Below, one piece after another: positions 9,751 to 19,398 of a stretch of DNA of 19,848 bases; position 1 is the first letter of the stretch; every line of letters starts with the position of its first letter. The position numbers and the translations under genes were made by a program. This stretch comes from Collybiopsis luxurians FD-317 M1 (Eukaryota > Basidiomycota > Agaricomycetes > Agaricales > Omphalotaceae), in assembly GCA_000827265.1 (NCBI GenBank), contig KN834890.1, forward strand, positions 42,683 to 62,530, read 5' to 3'. The notes under the pieces were generated by a model. The model did not search any database and was not told where the DNA came from. It worked only from the letters and a program-made list of their open reading frames with translations.

Positions 9751-9926
9751 CTCTGCGGGGAGACATGTGGTCTTGTGAATAGAAGTTTGGAATGAGCAAC
9801 TGGTTAGTTTGCCTCGCGAAATGCGTGTCGGCTTTGGAGAGCCGAATTGATTGGTAAGACTATTATCAAGTTGTGTGGTGAGTGTACTGGTTGGAAAGAG
9901 TGGAAAAAATAGTGTAGGGCATAACA

Positions 9927-9939
9927 TTACCCCCCCAAA
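9927..9939 (-). promoter_or_regulatory. Polypurine tract adjacent to the 3' LTR
   Basis: Minus strand reads TTTGGGGGGGTAA directly against the LTR start TGTTATG. A G-rich tract at this place is the usual primer for plus-strand DNA synthesis. It fixes the element's orientation as minus. Confidence 0.75.
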
Positions 9940-10068
9940 GGGCCTTGAGCCCTCAAAAGGACGCGTAGCTTTTGATGCGACATGGTGTTGTGACTGCCAT
10001 GCTGTCAGATTAAGTTTTCGATGTGCCGGCTGCCGAATTTCAATCAAAAACTCTAAGTCTGAAGCCCT

Positions 10069-10075
10069 TATAAAG
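10069..10075 (+). promoter_or_regulatory. TATA-like box of antisense gene A
   Basis: TATAAAG lies 55 bases before ATG 10124, followed by a pyrimidine-rich leader. It lies inside the retroelement but points the opposite way to gag-pol. Confidence 0.55.
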
Positions 10076-10814
10076 CTGGCACTCTGGGTTTTTGAGTCAA
10101 TTTCTTCTTTCCCCCTGACCACTATGTCTTCATCTCAATCGTCTACCGACCAGCCCATTGCGTCGTCTAGTAAATCAGGAGGGTCAAAGCCCTGACTCAT
10201 CATCAAGATTTTGCAGACTCTCCAGTCGGCGTCACTGGTTCCCTTTTCCAATGCTCTTCCCTCTGCTCCCCCAGCGGCCAAGAAGATGTGACATGTGGCC
10301 TTCGAGTGCAGTACGCATCTCAACTATCCCTCAGTTTCCATCACGGACTGCATTCCTTCTTCCCTTCCTACCGGCCTCCAACCTATTTACGAGGATGCTT
10401 ATCTCGCCAATTCAAGTCCCGAGGTTTTGGATAGAGTAGCTGCTGATGAGTGGGAGAGCATCTTCAGACGTTACCCATCTTGCGAATACTGCGCCTCGCA
10501 TAACCTCCATTCCACTTGCTCCCTTCGCCCCAATTCCCTGTTGTGTGCCACTTGTGAAGTGAACTATCCTTCTAGTAAGAAGTTCTGTTCCTTCAAGAGT
10601 GTCTTTTGACTCCTTCAATTCCATATTCTTGCTAAACTCCCCCTCATCGTCGCCTATTGTTTTGTGTCGAGTCGAGGGCTGTTCACTATTTGGGACGAGG
10701 AATGGACTGCCTTAGTGACAGGGTCAGGAAATGTTCCATACTATTGTAATCATCCAGAGGAATTGGGATTAGCGTCGGGTGGACCAAGGGCTCTGGAGGG
10801 CAAAAGGAAAGCTG

Positions 10815-10863
10815 GTGAGTCCGATGAATCTGTGGTTAATATAAGTACTCATTAGCTTTCTAG
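10815..10863 (+). other. Intron 1 of gene A (49 bp)
   Basis: Donor GTGAGT, acceptor TTTCTAG. It splits a codon at phase 1 and joins EGKRKA to VVSLNAFQKS, bypassing the in-frame TAG at about 10853. Confidence 0.75.
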
Positions 10864-11241
10864 TTGTCTCTTTGAATGCCTTTCAAAAGAGTCAGCTCCT
10901 TCGACAGGAGAGGGAGCTTCTAGGGGAGCCGAGTCACGAGCAAGTCGTTCCGGCTCCGTCTCGCAAAGGGAAGGAGGTCATTTGTGACCCCATAGATACT
11001 GATGTCGAGATGGAGGCTCCCGACGCTATGGAATCCATGGAATTGGACTACCCGGAGGAGGTCCCTTCCACCTCTGCTCTTGTTCCTGCAGTGCCTGCTC
11101 CCGCTCTGACAAAGCCTGCAGTCATTTGGAAAGTCAACGATAGGCGATCTTATCGTGAGGTTTCCAGTTTGAAAACTTGGTTTTTTGAACCTCTTGTCAA
11201 ACCGGTTCCTTCCAACAGTACTATCCCATCTCGAGATGACA

Positions 11242-11306
11242 GTAAGTTTTTCTTTTTGAGCATTGTTTTTTACTTGTACAGTCATCTTAACTAACTCCGT
11301 TTCTAG
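11242..11306 (+). other. Intron 2 of gene A (65 bp)
   Basis: Donor GTAAGT, branch CTAAC at 11291, acceptor TTTCTAG. Phase 1: the A before the intron plus TG after it makes an in-frame ATG codon leading into IRAAIERIIM. Confidence 0.82.
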
Positions 11307-11449
11307 TGATTCGCGCTGCGATTGAACGCATCATTATGTGAGTTGCTGAGCTGTTGTCCAGTTGCGGTAAGGTAATGATGGAGCAGGATCTCTGGGCTTT
11401 GGTGGATGGATTGGTTCAAGGTGTTTTTAATGACCTCGAGGAGCAAATG

Positions 11450-11508
11450 GTGAGTAACTCTTTCATCTCCAGCCTTTCGTTGTATCACTAATTGTTTCTG
11501 TGTCATAG
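11450..11508 (+). other. Intron 3 of gene A (59 bp)
   Basis: Donor GTGAGT, branch CACTAAT, acceptor GTCATAG. Phase 0, joining NDLEEQM to KHPSSDPPAPF. Confidence 0.82.
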
Positions 11509-11808
11509 AAACATCCCTCTTCTGATCCTCCTGCCCCATTCTTGAATTCCGGGTTAACCCAGTTCATTGAGTCTCTCTCGATGATCAATTTGTCCTCTGC
11601 CAATATTGTCGATGCCCAGCAAGATGAGCTCCTCTGAGCCTATCGGGAGTATCAAGCTTTGTCGTGGAAAGCGGATCATTTGGAGACCGAGAATCTCCAT
11701 TTGAAGGAGCAGGTGTCTTCACGGGACAGTCAGTTGGAGGAGAAGGACAAGGAGCTAACTCATCTGAAATCCTTCGTGAGGTATTTCAAGGGTGACGTTC
11801 CATCAACA

Positions 11809-11863
11809 GTGAGTTTCTTTCTCCTTGTTCGACTGACTTAGGATTTAATGGACTTTTTTGTAG
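11809..11863 (+). other. Intron 4 of gene A (55 bp)
   Basis: Donor GTGAGT, branch CTGAC, acceptor TTTGTAG. Phase 0, joining KGDVPST to EVQQLREALEGQ within the coiled coil. Confidence 0.82.
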
Positions 11864-12079
11864 GAGGTTCAGCAATTGAGAGAGGCATTGGAGGGGCAAG
11901 AGAGCGAGATCGAGAGTTTGAAGGCTAAGTTGGCTGTGAGTGAGGAGGCCCGTCGAGTTGCAGCGGAAGAGTCGAAGTTGCGAGATGAAGAACTCACCCA
12001 ACTTCGGCAGCTTTTCAAGTCAGTCCGAGGGCAGTTTGCTGCTGCCTCACCTGCAAAGCATTCTTCTGGTAGTTCTTAG

Positions 12080-12378
12080 GACTTTCACTCATAGATTTCT
12101 TGTATCTAGCTAGATTCCTACTCCAAATTTTTGTACTTCTTTTTCCAATTAATTCTTGCTCTCCTTTTTTGGGCTCCTACCTTGTGTGAATAAGAACTTG
12201 CCCTGGGTTCGCAATAAAAGATCTCCTGAGAATCGAAGTATTCAAAAATTTCCATGAGGCGTATGCATGTGGCTGCACATTTTGTTCCTTATTAGGTTCA
12301 TATTGGGCATCCTTGTCTCAATAAAAGGACACTTTTCGAGACTATTTCCCTTTCCTCATTTTGAGATCCTCCCTTGTG
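12080..12378 (+). promoter_or_regulatory. Region between genes A and B with polyadenylation signal and TATA-like box
   Basis: AATAAA at 12213-12218, 134 bases after the gene A stop, can serve as its polyadenylation signal. ATAAAAG at 12321-12327 lies 58 bases before the gene B ATG, nearly the same spacing as in gene A, and is followed by a pyrimidine-rich leader. The region therefore looks like a normal tail-to-head spacer between two separately transcribed genes. Confidence 0.55.
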
Positions 12379-13322
12379 ATGGCTTCCCCATCTCCCTTTG
12401 ACTCTGCTTTGTTCCTAGATCATCTCGCTGATGCTGCTGAGAGTATTTCTCAAGTCGTATCTGATCAGGATGTCCTTGTGAACCAAGCTCGTTGTGAGTT
12501 TGGGCGACTGCAGAGGGTTGTTGAGGGTCAATCCAATGAGATTCACAAGTTGCGAGAACTCTTGAGTCAAACCACACGGGAATTTGAAGATAAGATGCTC
12601 GAGTCATCGGTATGTCTTCTCGACTTTTCGTAGGGTTTCCATGGCTCACTGATCCTTCCCAGCGAGACACCCAGGAAGCCAGATATCTTCACGAAACTGC
12701 TGAAGTGACCATTAAGGAGCAAGATCAGGTTATTAAGGAGTTGCAAGACTCTCTCATTGAGTCCCACAACCTCCAACTTGCTGCTGAAGCTCTGGCCCAG
12801 GGGCGTGGAGTTGAATTATCTCGATTTCACGGCATTTACGAGGAGCTTTGTCGTCTCTTGAATATTGGAGATCTGCCCTTGGAACCAGTGACTACTAGCA
12901 CCGTTGCCCCTATGGACGTATGAGGTGGTCCTTCCTCTGACTCCTTTCCTTTTGAGACAAAGAGTGACTCTACTCCTGATTCCCTATCCAATTTCGTTCC
13001 TTCTCTCAATACCACTTCCCTTCCCAGTACTCTCATCAAGACTCACAATACATCTCCTGTAGTGATCTTTTCATCTGGTCACCCTAATGCCTACTTTGTT
13101 CGCACTGGGGAGGATCCTTTGACCTATTCATTGGTCAAAAAGAATGAAGACGAATTGGCAGATCCCAGCCTCCATATGGCTCTGACCTTGCAGGATATAT
13201 GGAAGCAGATGGAGATCGAGCGTGTTGAGGATTTATATGCCCAGGAATTGGAGGAAGTATTTGGAATCCCTTTCGACATTCGAGCCGAACATGATGAATT
13301 AATCAAGTTGTCCTTTGATTAG
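12379..13322 (+). pseudogene. Antisense accessory gene B: coiled-coil protein, 2 exons, one premature TGA
   Basis: The family is not recognised. The gene is on the same strand as gene A and opposite gag-pol. ATG 12379 has a good context (GTGATGG). Exons 12379-12609 and 12663-13322 give 297 codons including TAG. The N-terminal half is helical and charged (residues about 30-125; VVEGQSNEIHKLRELLSQTT, then KEQDQVIKELQDSLIES), predicted coiled coil. A Ser/Thr/Pro linker follows. The conserved-looking C-terminus has NAYFVRTGEDPLTYSL, LTLQDIWKQMEIERVEDLYA and EVFGIPFDIRAEHDELI. The only break is TGA at 12921, where CGA would fit. Coiled coils in both A and B suggest that the products could interact, but that is speculation. 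Confidence 0.75.
12610..12662 (+). other. Intron of gene B (53 bp)
   Basis: Donor GTATGT, branch-like CTGAT, acceptor TCCCAG. Phase 0, joining KMLESS to RDTQEARYLHETAE. Without removal the frame meets a TAG at 12631. Confidence 0.8.
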
Positions 13323-13477
13323 TCCTTCCGTTCCAGCCTTCTGTACCTGTATATCCCAATCTATGCCCACTGTATGCTTTATTTCCCTGAAATAGAATTA
13401 TGAATTTGTTATGATTTTTGATAATAATAGAGAGAAACATGTCGAGAAATTGGAAATGAAAACTTGAAGTATTGCTT

Positions 13478-13490
13478 TTACCCCCCCTTT
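13478..13490 (-). promoter_or_regulatory. Second, internal polypurine tract after pol
   Basis: Minus strand AAAGGGGGGGTAA lies 38 bases after the pol stop. It shares GGGGGGGTAA, plus a CTCAA about a dozen bases upstream, with the tract at the 3' LTR. This is where an ordinary chromovirus would have its LTR-adjacent tract. Here the antisense cassette lies between the two. Confidence 0.6.
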
Positions 13491-13528
13491 AAGGTTGAGG
13501 TTTCGATTTTGAGAGTCATTTCTCCCGA

Positions 13529-14932
13529 TTAAATGACAGCTTCAGCTGCTTGTCTCAACTCCCTTTCCTCCTCATCTCGCAGGGCTAGGCTTTCGAGTTC
13601 TTTGAGGAGCTCGAGAGGTAACTTTCGTTTCCTCAGATGTGCTTTCTCCCACTCGCGAATCAAATCAATACTTCCTACCATACCTTTCCAGGGAATCCAG
13701 GACTCCTCGTCATACCCTTTCCATTTGATTGAGTACTGGATTCCTCTGTCCGTTTCTCCCATTGGACGACTGTCTTTTATTGACTCAACTTCATATTCTG
13801 GTTCCCCTTTAATGAAGATTGGTGGAGGTGGCGATATGACTCGCTGGAAAGGATCCATGTGGTGGGGTTTTAGTCTATCGACATGGAATACATTGTGGAT
13901 TCATTGTAGGTCCCCCGGTAACTCAAGTTGATACGCATGAGATCCTATTTTATCAAGTATCATATAGGGTCCTGTCCACTTGTGATCCAATTTCTTGGTA
14001 GGTCTTCTTGTTCAGATGTTACCCATGTCCAGCCAGACTTGGTCGCCCTTTTTCCAATCAGGATTTCCAGCACGGTGGCGATTGAACTGATTCGCTGCTG
14101 CCTCGTTCACTTCGTATATTTGTTGTTTCAAATATTTGGGTATTTCTTTTAATTTGGTAGCATACTGGTTTGCTTCCAAGTTGTTCACCTTTGATAGGTT
14201 AATTGAAAGTTTCAGATGGTGTCCTTTATTTGCAAAGAAGGGTGTTAATCCTGTAGTTGAATGGGGAGTGTTGTTGTATACGAATTCTGCAATAGGTAAT
14301 AAGACATCCCAGTTGTCTTGGTCATAAGATGTATAGATTCTTAGGTATCCTTCGAGGCTTTGATTAGTTCTCTCTGTCTGCCCATCCATTTGGGGGTGAT
14401 ATGCCGTCGAGAGACGAGACTCGATACCAAGTATCTTACACAATTCCTTCCAATTTATTTCAGGATTGAATTCTTTGAGCCATGGTAAACCTAACACGAT
14501 AGGAGCCGTTGGGTGTAGTTGGGTTATTAGGAATTCGACTGTTTGAATTGAACCGTCGGCGAAGCTGATAGTATCTTTAAAGATTTTTGTTATATCCCCT
14601 GCCGAAGTTAGTTGACCATCGAATAATTCAAGTGGAATTGGAGTATCTAAATCGGAGATATTCTTTGGGAATTTTTCTGCAAGGTTTTTATCGATAAAAG
14701 AACAAGTTGCGCCTGAATCAATAAGAGTATTATAGCTTAGATTTTCGGATTCGGAGAAAGGCAAATGTGTCGAGATGAGAAATGAGTTGTTAGAGCGAGA
14801 CGAGAGGTGAGCTGGGGATGTTTTTTCTATTACTGCCCCATGACAGACCGCTTGAGCAGGGTTTTTTGGATTCCAGGCTGCTCTCGGTGTGTCTCTGGAA
14901 TCCCCTCCACTTTTCCCGAGTTGTTTTCTATC
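13529..14932 (-). pseudogene. pol: pol remnant: protease fused to integrase tail and chromodomain
   Basis: Read from 14932 down, one frame (-1 relative to gag) contains an aspartic protease with DSGATCSFID (DSG codons 14711-14719) and APIVLGLPWL. At about 14441-14452 the frame passes directly into the integrase end (LCKILGIESRLSTAYHPQ, then DGQTERTNQ, which holds the third catalytic acid, and DNWDVLLPIAEFVYNNTPHS). Reverse transcriptase, RNase H and the first two integrase aspartates are gone, yet the junction stays in frame. The integrase C-terminus (KLDHKWTGPYMILDKIG, FHVDRLKPHHM) is followed by a chromodomain (EYEVESIKDSR, YSIKWKGYDEESWIPW). In chromoviruses this module steers insertion to heterochromatin. 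TGA at 14012 and 13901 sit at Arg-like positions. Polymerase activity is impossible; trans-mobilisation is conceivable. Confidence 0.92.
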
Positions 14933-17900
14933 TCAACATTCCAAATCTTGTCGTTAGGCAGGTCCCCTTCTAGAGTAAAGGTTGCAGCCCTCAACTGGTC
15001 ACTTCATTGATTGTTTATACTCAAAGTTCCATTTTTTGGAGGGTCCCAATTCTCCCTATTCTTGCAATCTTTACCAATATGATCTGATCCACCACAATTA
15101 TAGCAGAGTCCCAGTTTACGATGTCGATGGAACTCTTTGACTTGCTCAGGGGTCCTGGCAGCTCGAATTGCCCATAGGAATTCTTCGTCTCCTGGATTTT
15201 TTGAGACTCCGTCATTTCCTCCCTGATTTTCTAAGCTTTCTCCACTATTTCCATTCTGACTTGAGGCGCTTGCAAAGTCTTCAGATTGTCCATATACCAT
15301 ACCACTAATATTGTCCGAATTTACATTACTATCCCAAGCTGCAGCTCCTCTTTGTCGAGTGGTCCAATTACCTTGATTCCTACCTTGTTGACCCCCTGCC
15401 TGTTGGGGGTTATTACTATTGGATCCTTGTCGCGGGTTAGAGTTTTGAGGATTTGATGGGGCCATAGGATTATACGTCCCGAAACCAGAATTTCCTCCAC
15501 GAGAATGAGCTGCATTGGTTGCACGAATCGAATTGTCCAACTCCTGGAATCGCTGTACCCATTGTGGATAATTCTGAGGGGGATGAGTTTGAGCCGCTAC
15601 TGTCACATTGAGACTCCTTGTTACCGCCCTTCAGAGCATTGCTACTAATGCTGTGTCGTTGTATCCCATCTTGAATGCATATTCCTGGAATCGAATAATA
15701 AATGTCGCAAACGATTCATTGTCCATCTGTTTGATCCAGGCCAGTTTCACCTGTGCGTCTTGTGCAGGATCGAATAATCCGAAATACAACATGAATTCCA
15801 TGACAAAATCAATCCAAGTGTGGAGAGCAGGGACGGGGATCCCAGCCTCTTCCTGTTTCAGCAAATTATCATAGTGAGTAGCTGCTGCCCCTGTCAGATA
15901 CGAGACAGCAAAACCAATTTTATCTGAGTCATTCTCGTAGATAGTAGGTTTGGCCATGAAAGTGCGACGGACTTGCGAGAGGAAAGGTTCCCATTTCCAC
16001 CTATCAGAACCGTCGAAAGGGTCAGGTTTTTTGACATCGAGTTTTGCTTCCTTATTTAATTGATCTTTTTGCTGATTGAATTCCAGAATCTGACTCGCGT
16101 CTCGTCCTGCAGGACCCAGTTCTCCTCTCTCACCTCTGGGGCCTCGTACAGCTACCCATCCATTTGCCAGGTGCCAATATGCATTGTGATTTGAACCCCA
16201 ATCGTCAGGATCATCAGGTGGTCCTCCTGGGCTACCTGGTCCTCCTGGTCCCCCCGGTCCCCCTGGTCCACCACCTCCAGATCCCCCTCTAAAACTGCCA
16301 TTTCTACTACCTCTTTCTCTTTCTGAATTTCCGTCACTAATTCCTCCTGCTTGCATGACTCCTCCATATGGGGGTCCTCCTGGAGGTCCTCCTGGAGCTC
16401 CTGCTACCCCGTACCCTCTGTAGGTACTGGCACGATTCGAGTAGTCATACGTCGGCTCCACTACATAGGGTCTATATTCTCGAGTCCCCAATCTCCAATA
16501 TTGTTCAGCTGGAACTCTCGCAGATTCCTGATGCGTTGAGACGATAGGGTGATAATCATTCGTTACTCGTCCTGGTGTTCTATGCAGAATTGCAGGTATC
16601 GAGTTGAAATTTCTGCCAGTTGGATGGACGTATTGCCTAGGAGCAGCTTTAAATACAGGTGGAGTGAATCCTGCGGCCTGTGGAACAGTTTCCACAACTA
16701 CTGGTGGTGGGACATGCACTGTTTGTTGAACTGCAGGCTGTTGAGGGGGGACTTCTGTGATTCTCAGTGGTTCGGAAGTCTGGCGACTCAACTCCCTAGT
16801 GAAAGGATTAACCACTTTCCCTCTACCCTTTACATTTCGTAGGGGGGTGAATTCCTTTTTCTCTAGTGGGGGCATTGGGTGATGAGTCTCGAGAGCTGAA
16901 GGGCGAAGCTGGTCTTCAGAAAATGAGAGATCCCAGTCATCTTGACTTCTCATGAAGTTAAATCCTTCATTCTTGAATTCATCCCTTTCCCCTGAGGGTG
17001 GGGCATATGCCATATTCCACTGTTTTACCTGACCTGGTCCCGACGTCTCCCATTGGTTTTGCTGTTCACCGACTCAGGCCGTGTTTCCAGGATCTGAATA
17101 TTGAGACGAGAAAGGAATTCCAGGTCCGGTGGTATTTGGGGAATTCACCAAACCCCTTGCATTCCAACCCAGTCCTTCCAACTGATTATTCTCATGGAAA
17201 GTTTTGGGTGTTTCTCTTCTATGATATGTCAGACTGTCAGTCCTGAATCCCAAGTGATTTGGCCATAATGAGTGTCCCAAATTGGGCTCTGTCACCATTT
17301 GTTCAGGATATTGACCCACAGGGTGAGATTCATTAGCAAAACAAGTTGTCGATACAGCATACTTGTCTCGGGCAGCCCATCTTTCCAATTGTAGAGCTGC
17401 ATCAAGAGGAATTTCACCTCCAATATGTACTTTTGAGCTTTCAGCTTGCAAATGTTCTGCTCTGGGAGAGAAAATCTCCTGCTTGGTTTGGGTTTCGAGA
17501 CTCATATGAGGATCCCCTGTGGTCATAGCAACTTCCGGCTCATCTGTCGCTGATTCCATCTGGGCTCTTAGTACCCATGAGCCTCCCACATCTCCATGGA
17601 TTCTCTCCTTGTACTGCTTCGCTAGGCGAATATCCTCGTCTCAAGGATTTATTGCACTCATCAGCATGTCACTGGCATTTTTCAATGCCAAATGTCTCGC
17701 AGTTCTTTCTGAAAAGAATTCATTCTCCTCCTTTCGAGACTTTCCTGAGGAGGGTTTGAGTTCCCAAACCCCGTCGGCTGTTCTCACCTGGTGTTCACCC
17801 CTTTCTTCAGGTACTATTAGCAGCCTGCTGTCTAGTTCAGTGGGGGGAAGTTGCCTTGACTCTTCCAGATCCTCATAACTTGGAGTAGTAGTATTTCCCA

Positions 17901-19383
17901 TAGATCTACAATACTCCTTTGCCACCTGAGCTATTTTCTGCTGGTCCCAAAATTAACTGGTATAACTGTAACCCCCAATAAGGTTGTCTGCTCTCGCGGA
18001 CTGTCCTTGTTCCACTTTATCTAATAGTGATAATGTAGGAGAGTTCAGCGTTTTCCTCTCTTCGTTATCCACTATTGTATTGAGCGGAAAATTGATTTGA
18101 GATTTTTGTATTGACTCAAGACACCTCATGGTGGCCTCGTTCACCATTTCCATTTGTTCGGGATCCATAATCAGCTGTGATAGCCATAGGGCTCCCTCGT
18201 ATACTTCTTTTGACTGGAATATTTCATTATTTATTCCATTAGGTAGCTGGGAAGGTCGTTGCATTAGACATTTCTGAAAATAGGCAGCTAGTACCCAGAA
18301 ATTGTCCTTCATTTCTGGGTCTCGACCATTAATAATTCGAATATAATATTGCATTGCCTTTATTAATTTGAAACATGTGCATTGATTGATTTGAAGTAAA
18401 TCAACCAATTGATGTGTTAATTCTGTCAACGGTACGACACGAACATTCTGATAGGGAGGGGACATTAAGGAACTCTCGCAGTTCCAATTCTGTGTCTCCT
18501 TCACGAATTCTTCTGTCATTGGAGGAGCAGGTAACGGACTGCTCTGCTCCAGCGACGAGATGGTTCTTCTACCTATATTGGGGATTGGGCTCAACAATCC
18601 CTGAGCCTGTATCGCATCACTTTCTACTATCGGAGTAGACTGTTTTAAATTGAACGGAGACTGTGGGCCCCTTAATGAGAGTGGCCCCGATGAATATAAC
18701 CCCTGACTTGTCTCTCGTTCTGATTGTTGCGATGCAAATTTAGATTCTTCTTCTCTTGGTGTGAGAGGAAGTGGATGTCTGATATGTTCTAATGGGGAGA
18801 TGACCTTGTGTCTCGCTCCTATAGATGTATATTGTGTCATTGGGGATATGCCAATATCTTCATAATAATCCTCATTCTCAGGATGAGTTGGCATGTGGAA
18901 GGGGCATGTCGAGCTGACTCCCACACTAAAGCCTCGAGGATCTTCCGGGGAACGAGTTAATTCCGATAAATGAATTGTTTCTTGTTCCCTTCCCTTCTTG
19001 GGTGTTATTGGGGCACTTTGTGTTGGCCTCATGGCTAGCCTCAAGTCAGCTCTAGCTGCCATATGATATGGCTGACCTCACTGGGAGCAACTCGAAACAT
19101 ATGGTGTCGAGACCAGGTGTCCCGGAACATGAGGAGACCCGTGTTTGACAGGATTTTCCAGGTCAAACAGGTTTCTATCATTATGTTCCAAAATTTCCCC
19201 CGTTCTTGAGGGTATGGCACCTCTCGCAGGTGCTGATGAAACTGAGCGGTTGTCCAGTGTAGAAGCTCCACATCGCTCCTCTCTTCTCTGGAACATTGTA
19301 GCTCTCGCTGCTCTTTGGCATTCTTGTTCTTGATGCTGTCTTTCTTGTTCACTTACAAAATGTTTCGCAGGTTCCCCAGACAT
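14830..19383 (-). pseudogene. gag: Giant Gag (about 1,517 codons) with capsid and zinc knuckle, six in-frame stops
   Basis: One minus-strand frame runs from ATG 19383, only 15 bases after the primer-binding site, to tandem stops TAA-TAG at 14832-14827. Interruptions: TGA 19078, 17641, 17074, 15631 and 15004, and TAA 17953. The five TGAs fit CGA Arg; the TAA fits CAA Gln. The last third is ordinary Ty3/gypsy Gag: a Gly/Pro collagen-like stretch (about 16215-16420), a retrotransposon-gag capsid region (about 16020-15631; DPFDGSDRWKWEPFLSQVRR, FVMEFMLYFG), and one CCHC knuckle CYNCGGSDHIGKDC (15064-15105). The first 790 or so codons are unusual for the family. They are Ser/Pro/Gln-rich and include a helical block near 18400-18100 (LTHQLVDLLQINQCTCFKLI). 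That extension has no family I recognise. Confidence 0.85.
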
Positions 19384-19398
19384 CTCAGTGATGGAGAG

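Larger units (their letters stand above)
9232..9926 (-). repeat. 3' LTR of the Ty3/gypsy element (695 bp, complete)
   Basis: Starts TGTTAGGACC and ends GGGCATAACA on the plus strand, giving 5 bp inverted TGTTA/TAACA tips. Bases 9232-9668 match 19412-19848 without any gap, with 16 substitutions. The right limit 9926 is set by the TAACA tip next to a G7 polypurine tract. In element sense, U3 runs 9926-9719 and R/U5 from 9718. Four GACTCG-type words (9486, 9502, 9604, 9629; some CpG-decayed) recur in the R/U5 part. Confidence 0.93.
10124..12079 (+). pseudogene. Antisense accessory gene A: Cys-cluster/coiled-coil protein, 5 exons, stop-damaged
   Basis: I do not recognise the family. The gene lies on the strand opposite gag-pol, between the pol 3' end and the 3' LTR. 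Exons 10124-10814, 10864-11241, 11307-11449, 11509-11808 and 11864-12079 total 576 codons. All four GT-AG junctions keep the frame, with phases 1, 1, 0, 0. The protein has a Ser-rich start. A six-Cys cluster sits at residues 120-155 (C-x2-C-x8-C-x8-C-x2-C-x10-C), resembling a stretched fungal Zn2Cys6 cluster. A Pro/acidic linker with SRKGKEV follows, then a long coiled coil (about 450-560; LREALEGQESEIESLKAKLA) and the end SSGSS-TAG. In-frame TGA at 10193, 10289, 10607, 11339 and 11635 each fit an Arg CGA changed at its CpG. No other damage is seen. A DNA-binding role is possible but unproven. Confidence 0.78.

Noticed and set aside
9851..10195. Longer N-terminus for gene A beginning inside the LTR
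   Set aside because: The upstream part overlaps the LTR and the polypurine tract. A TATA-like box at 10069 and an ATG at 10124 give a better start, and the upstream residues look non-coding.
13533..13931. Plus-strand frame opposite the chromodomain
   Set aside because: The minus strand encodes a clear chromodomain over the same bases, so this is its shadow.
14807..17878. Plus-strand open frames opposite gag-pol
   Set aside because: They are mirror images of the gag-pol frames, with low-complexity residues and no start context. Unlike genes A and B, they lack introns and independent coding character.
10193..19080. TGA read as a sense codon (genetic code change or selenocysteine)
   Set aside because: The same C-to-T and G-to-A changes at CpG occur in the non-coding LTRs, so mutation explains the TGAs without recoding.
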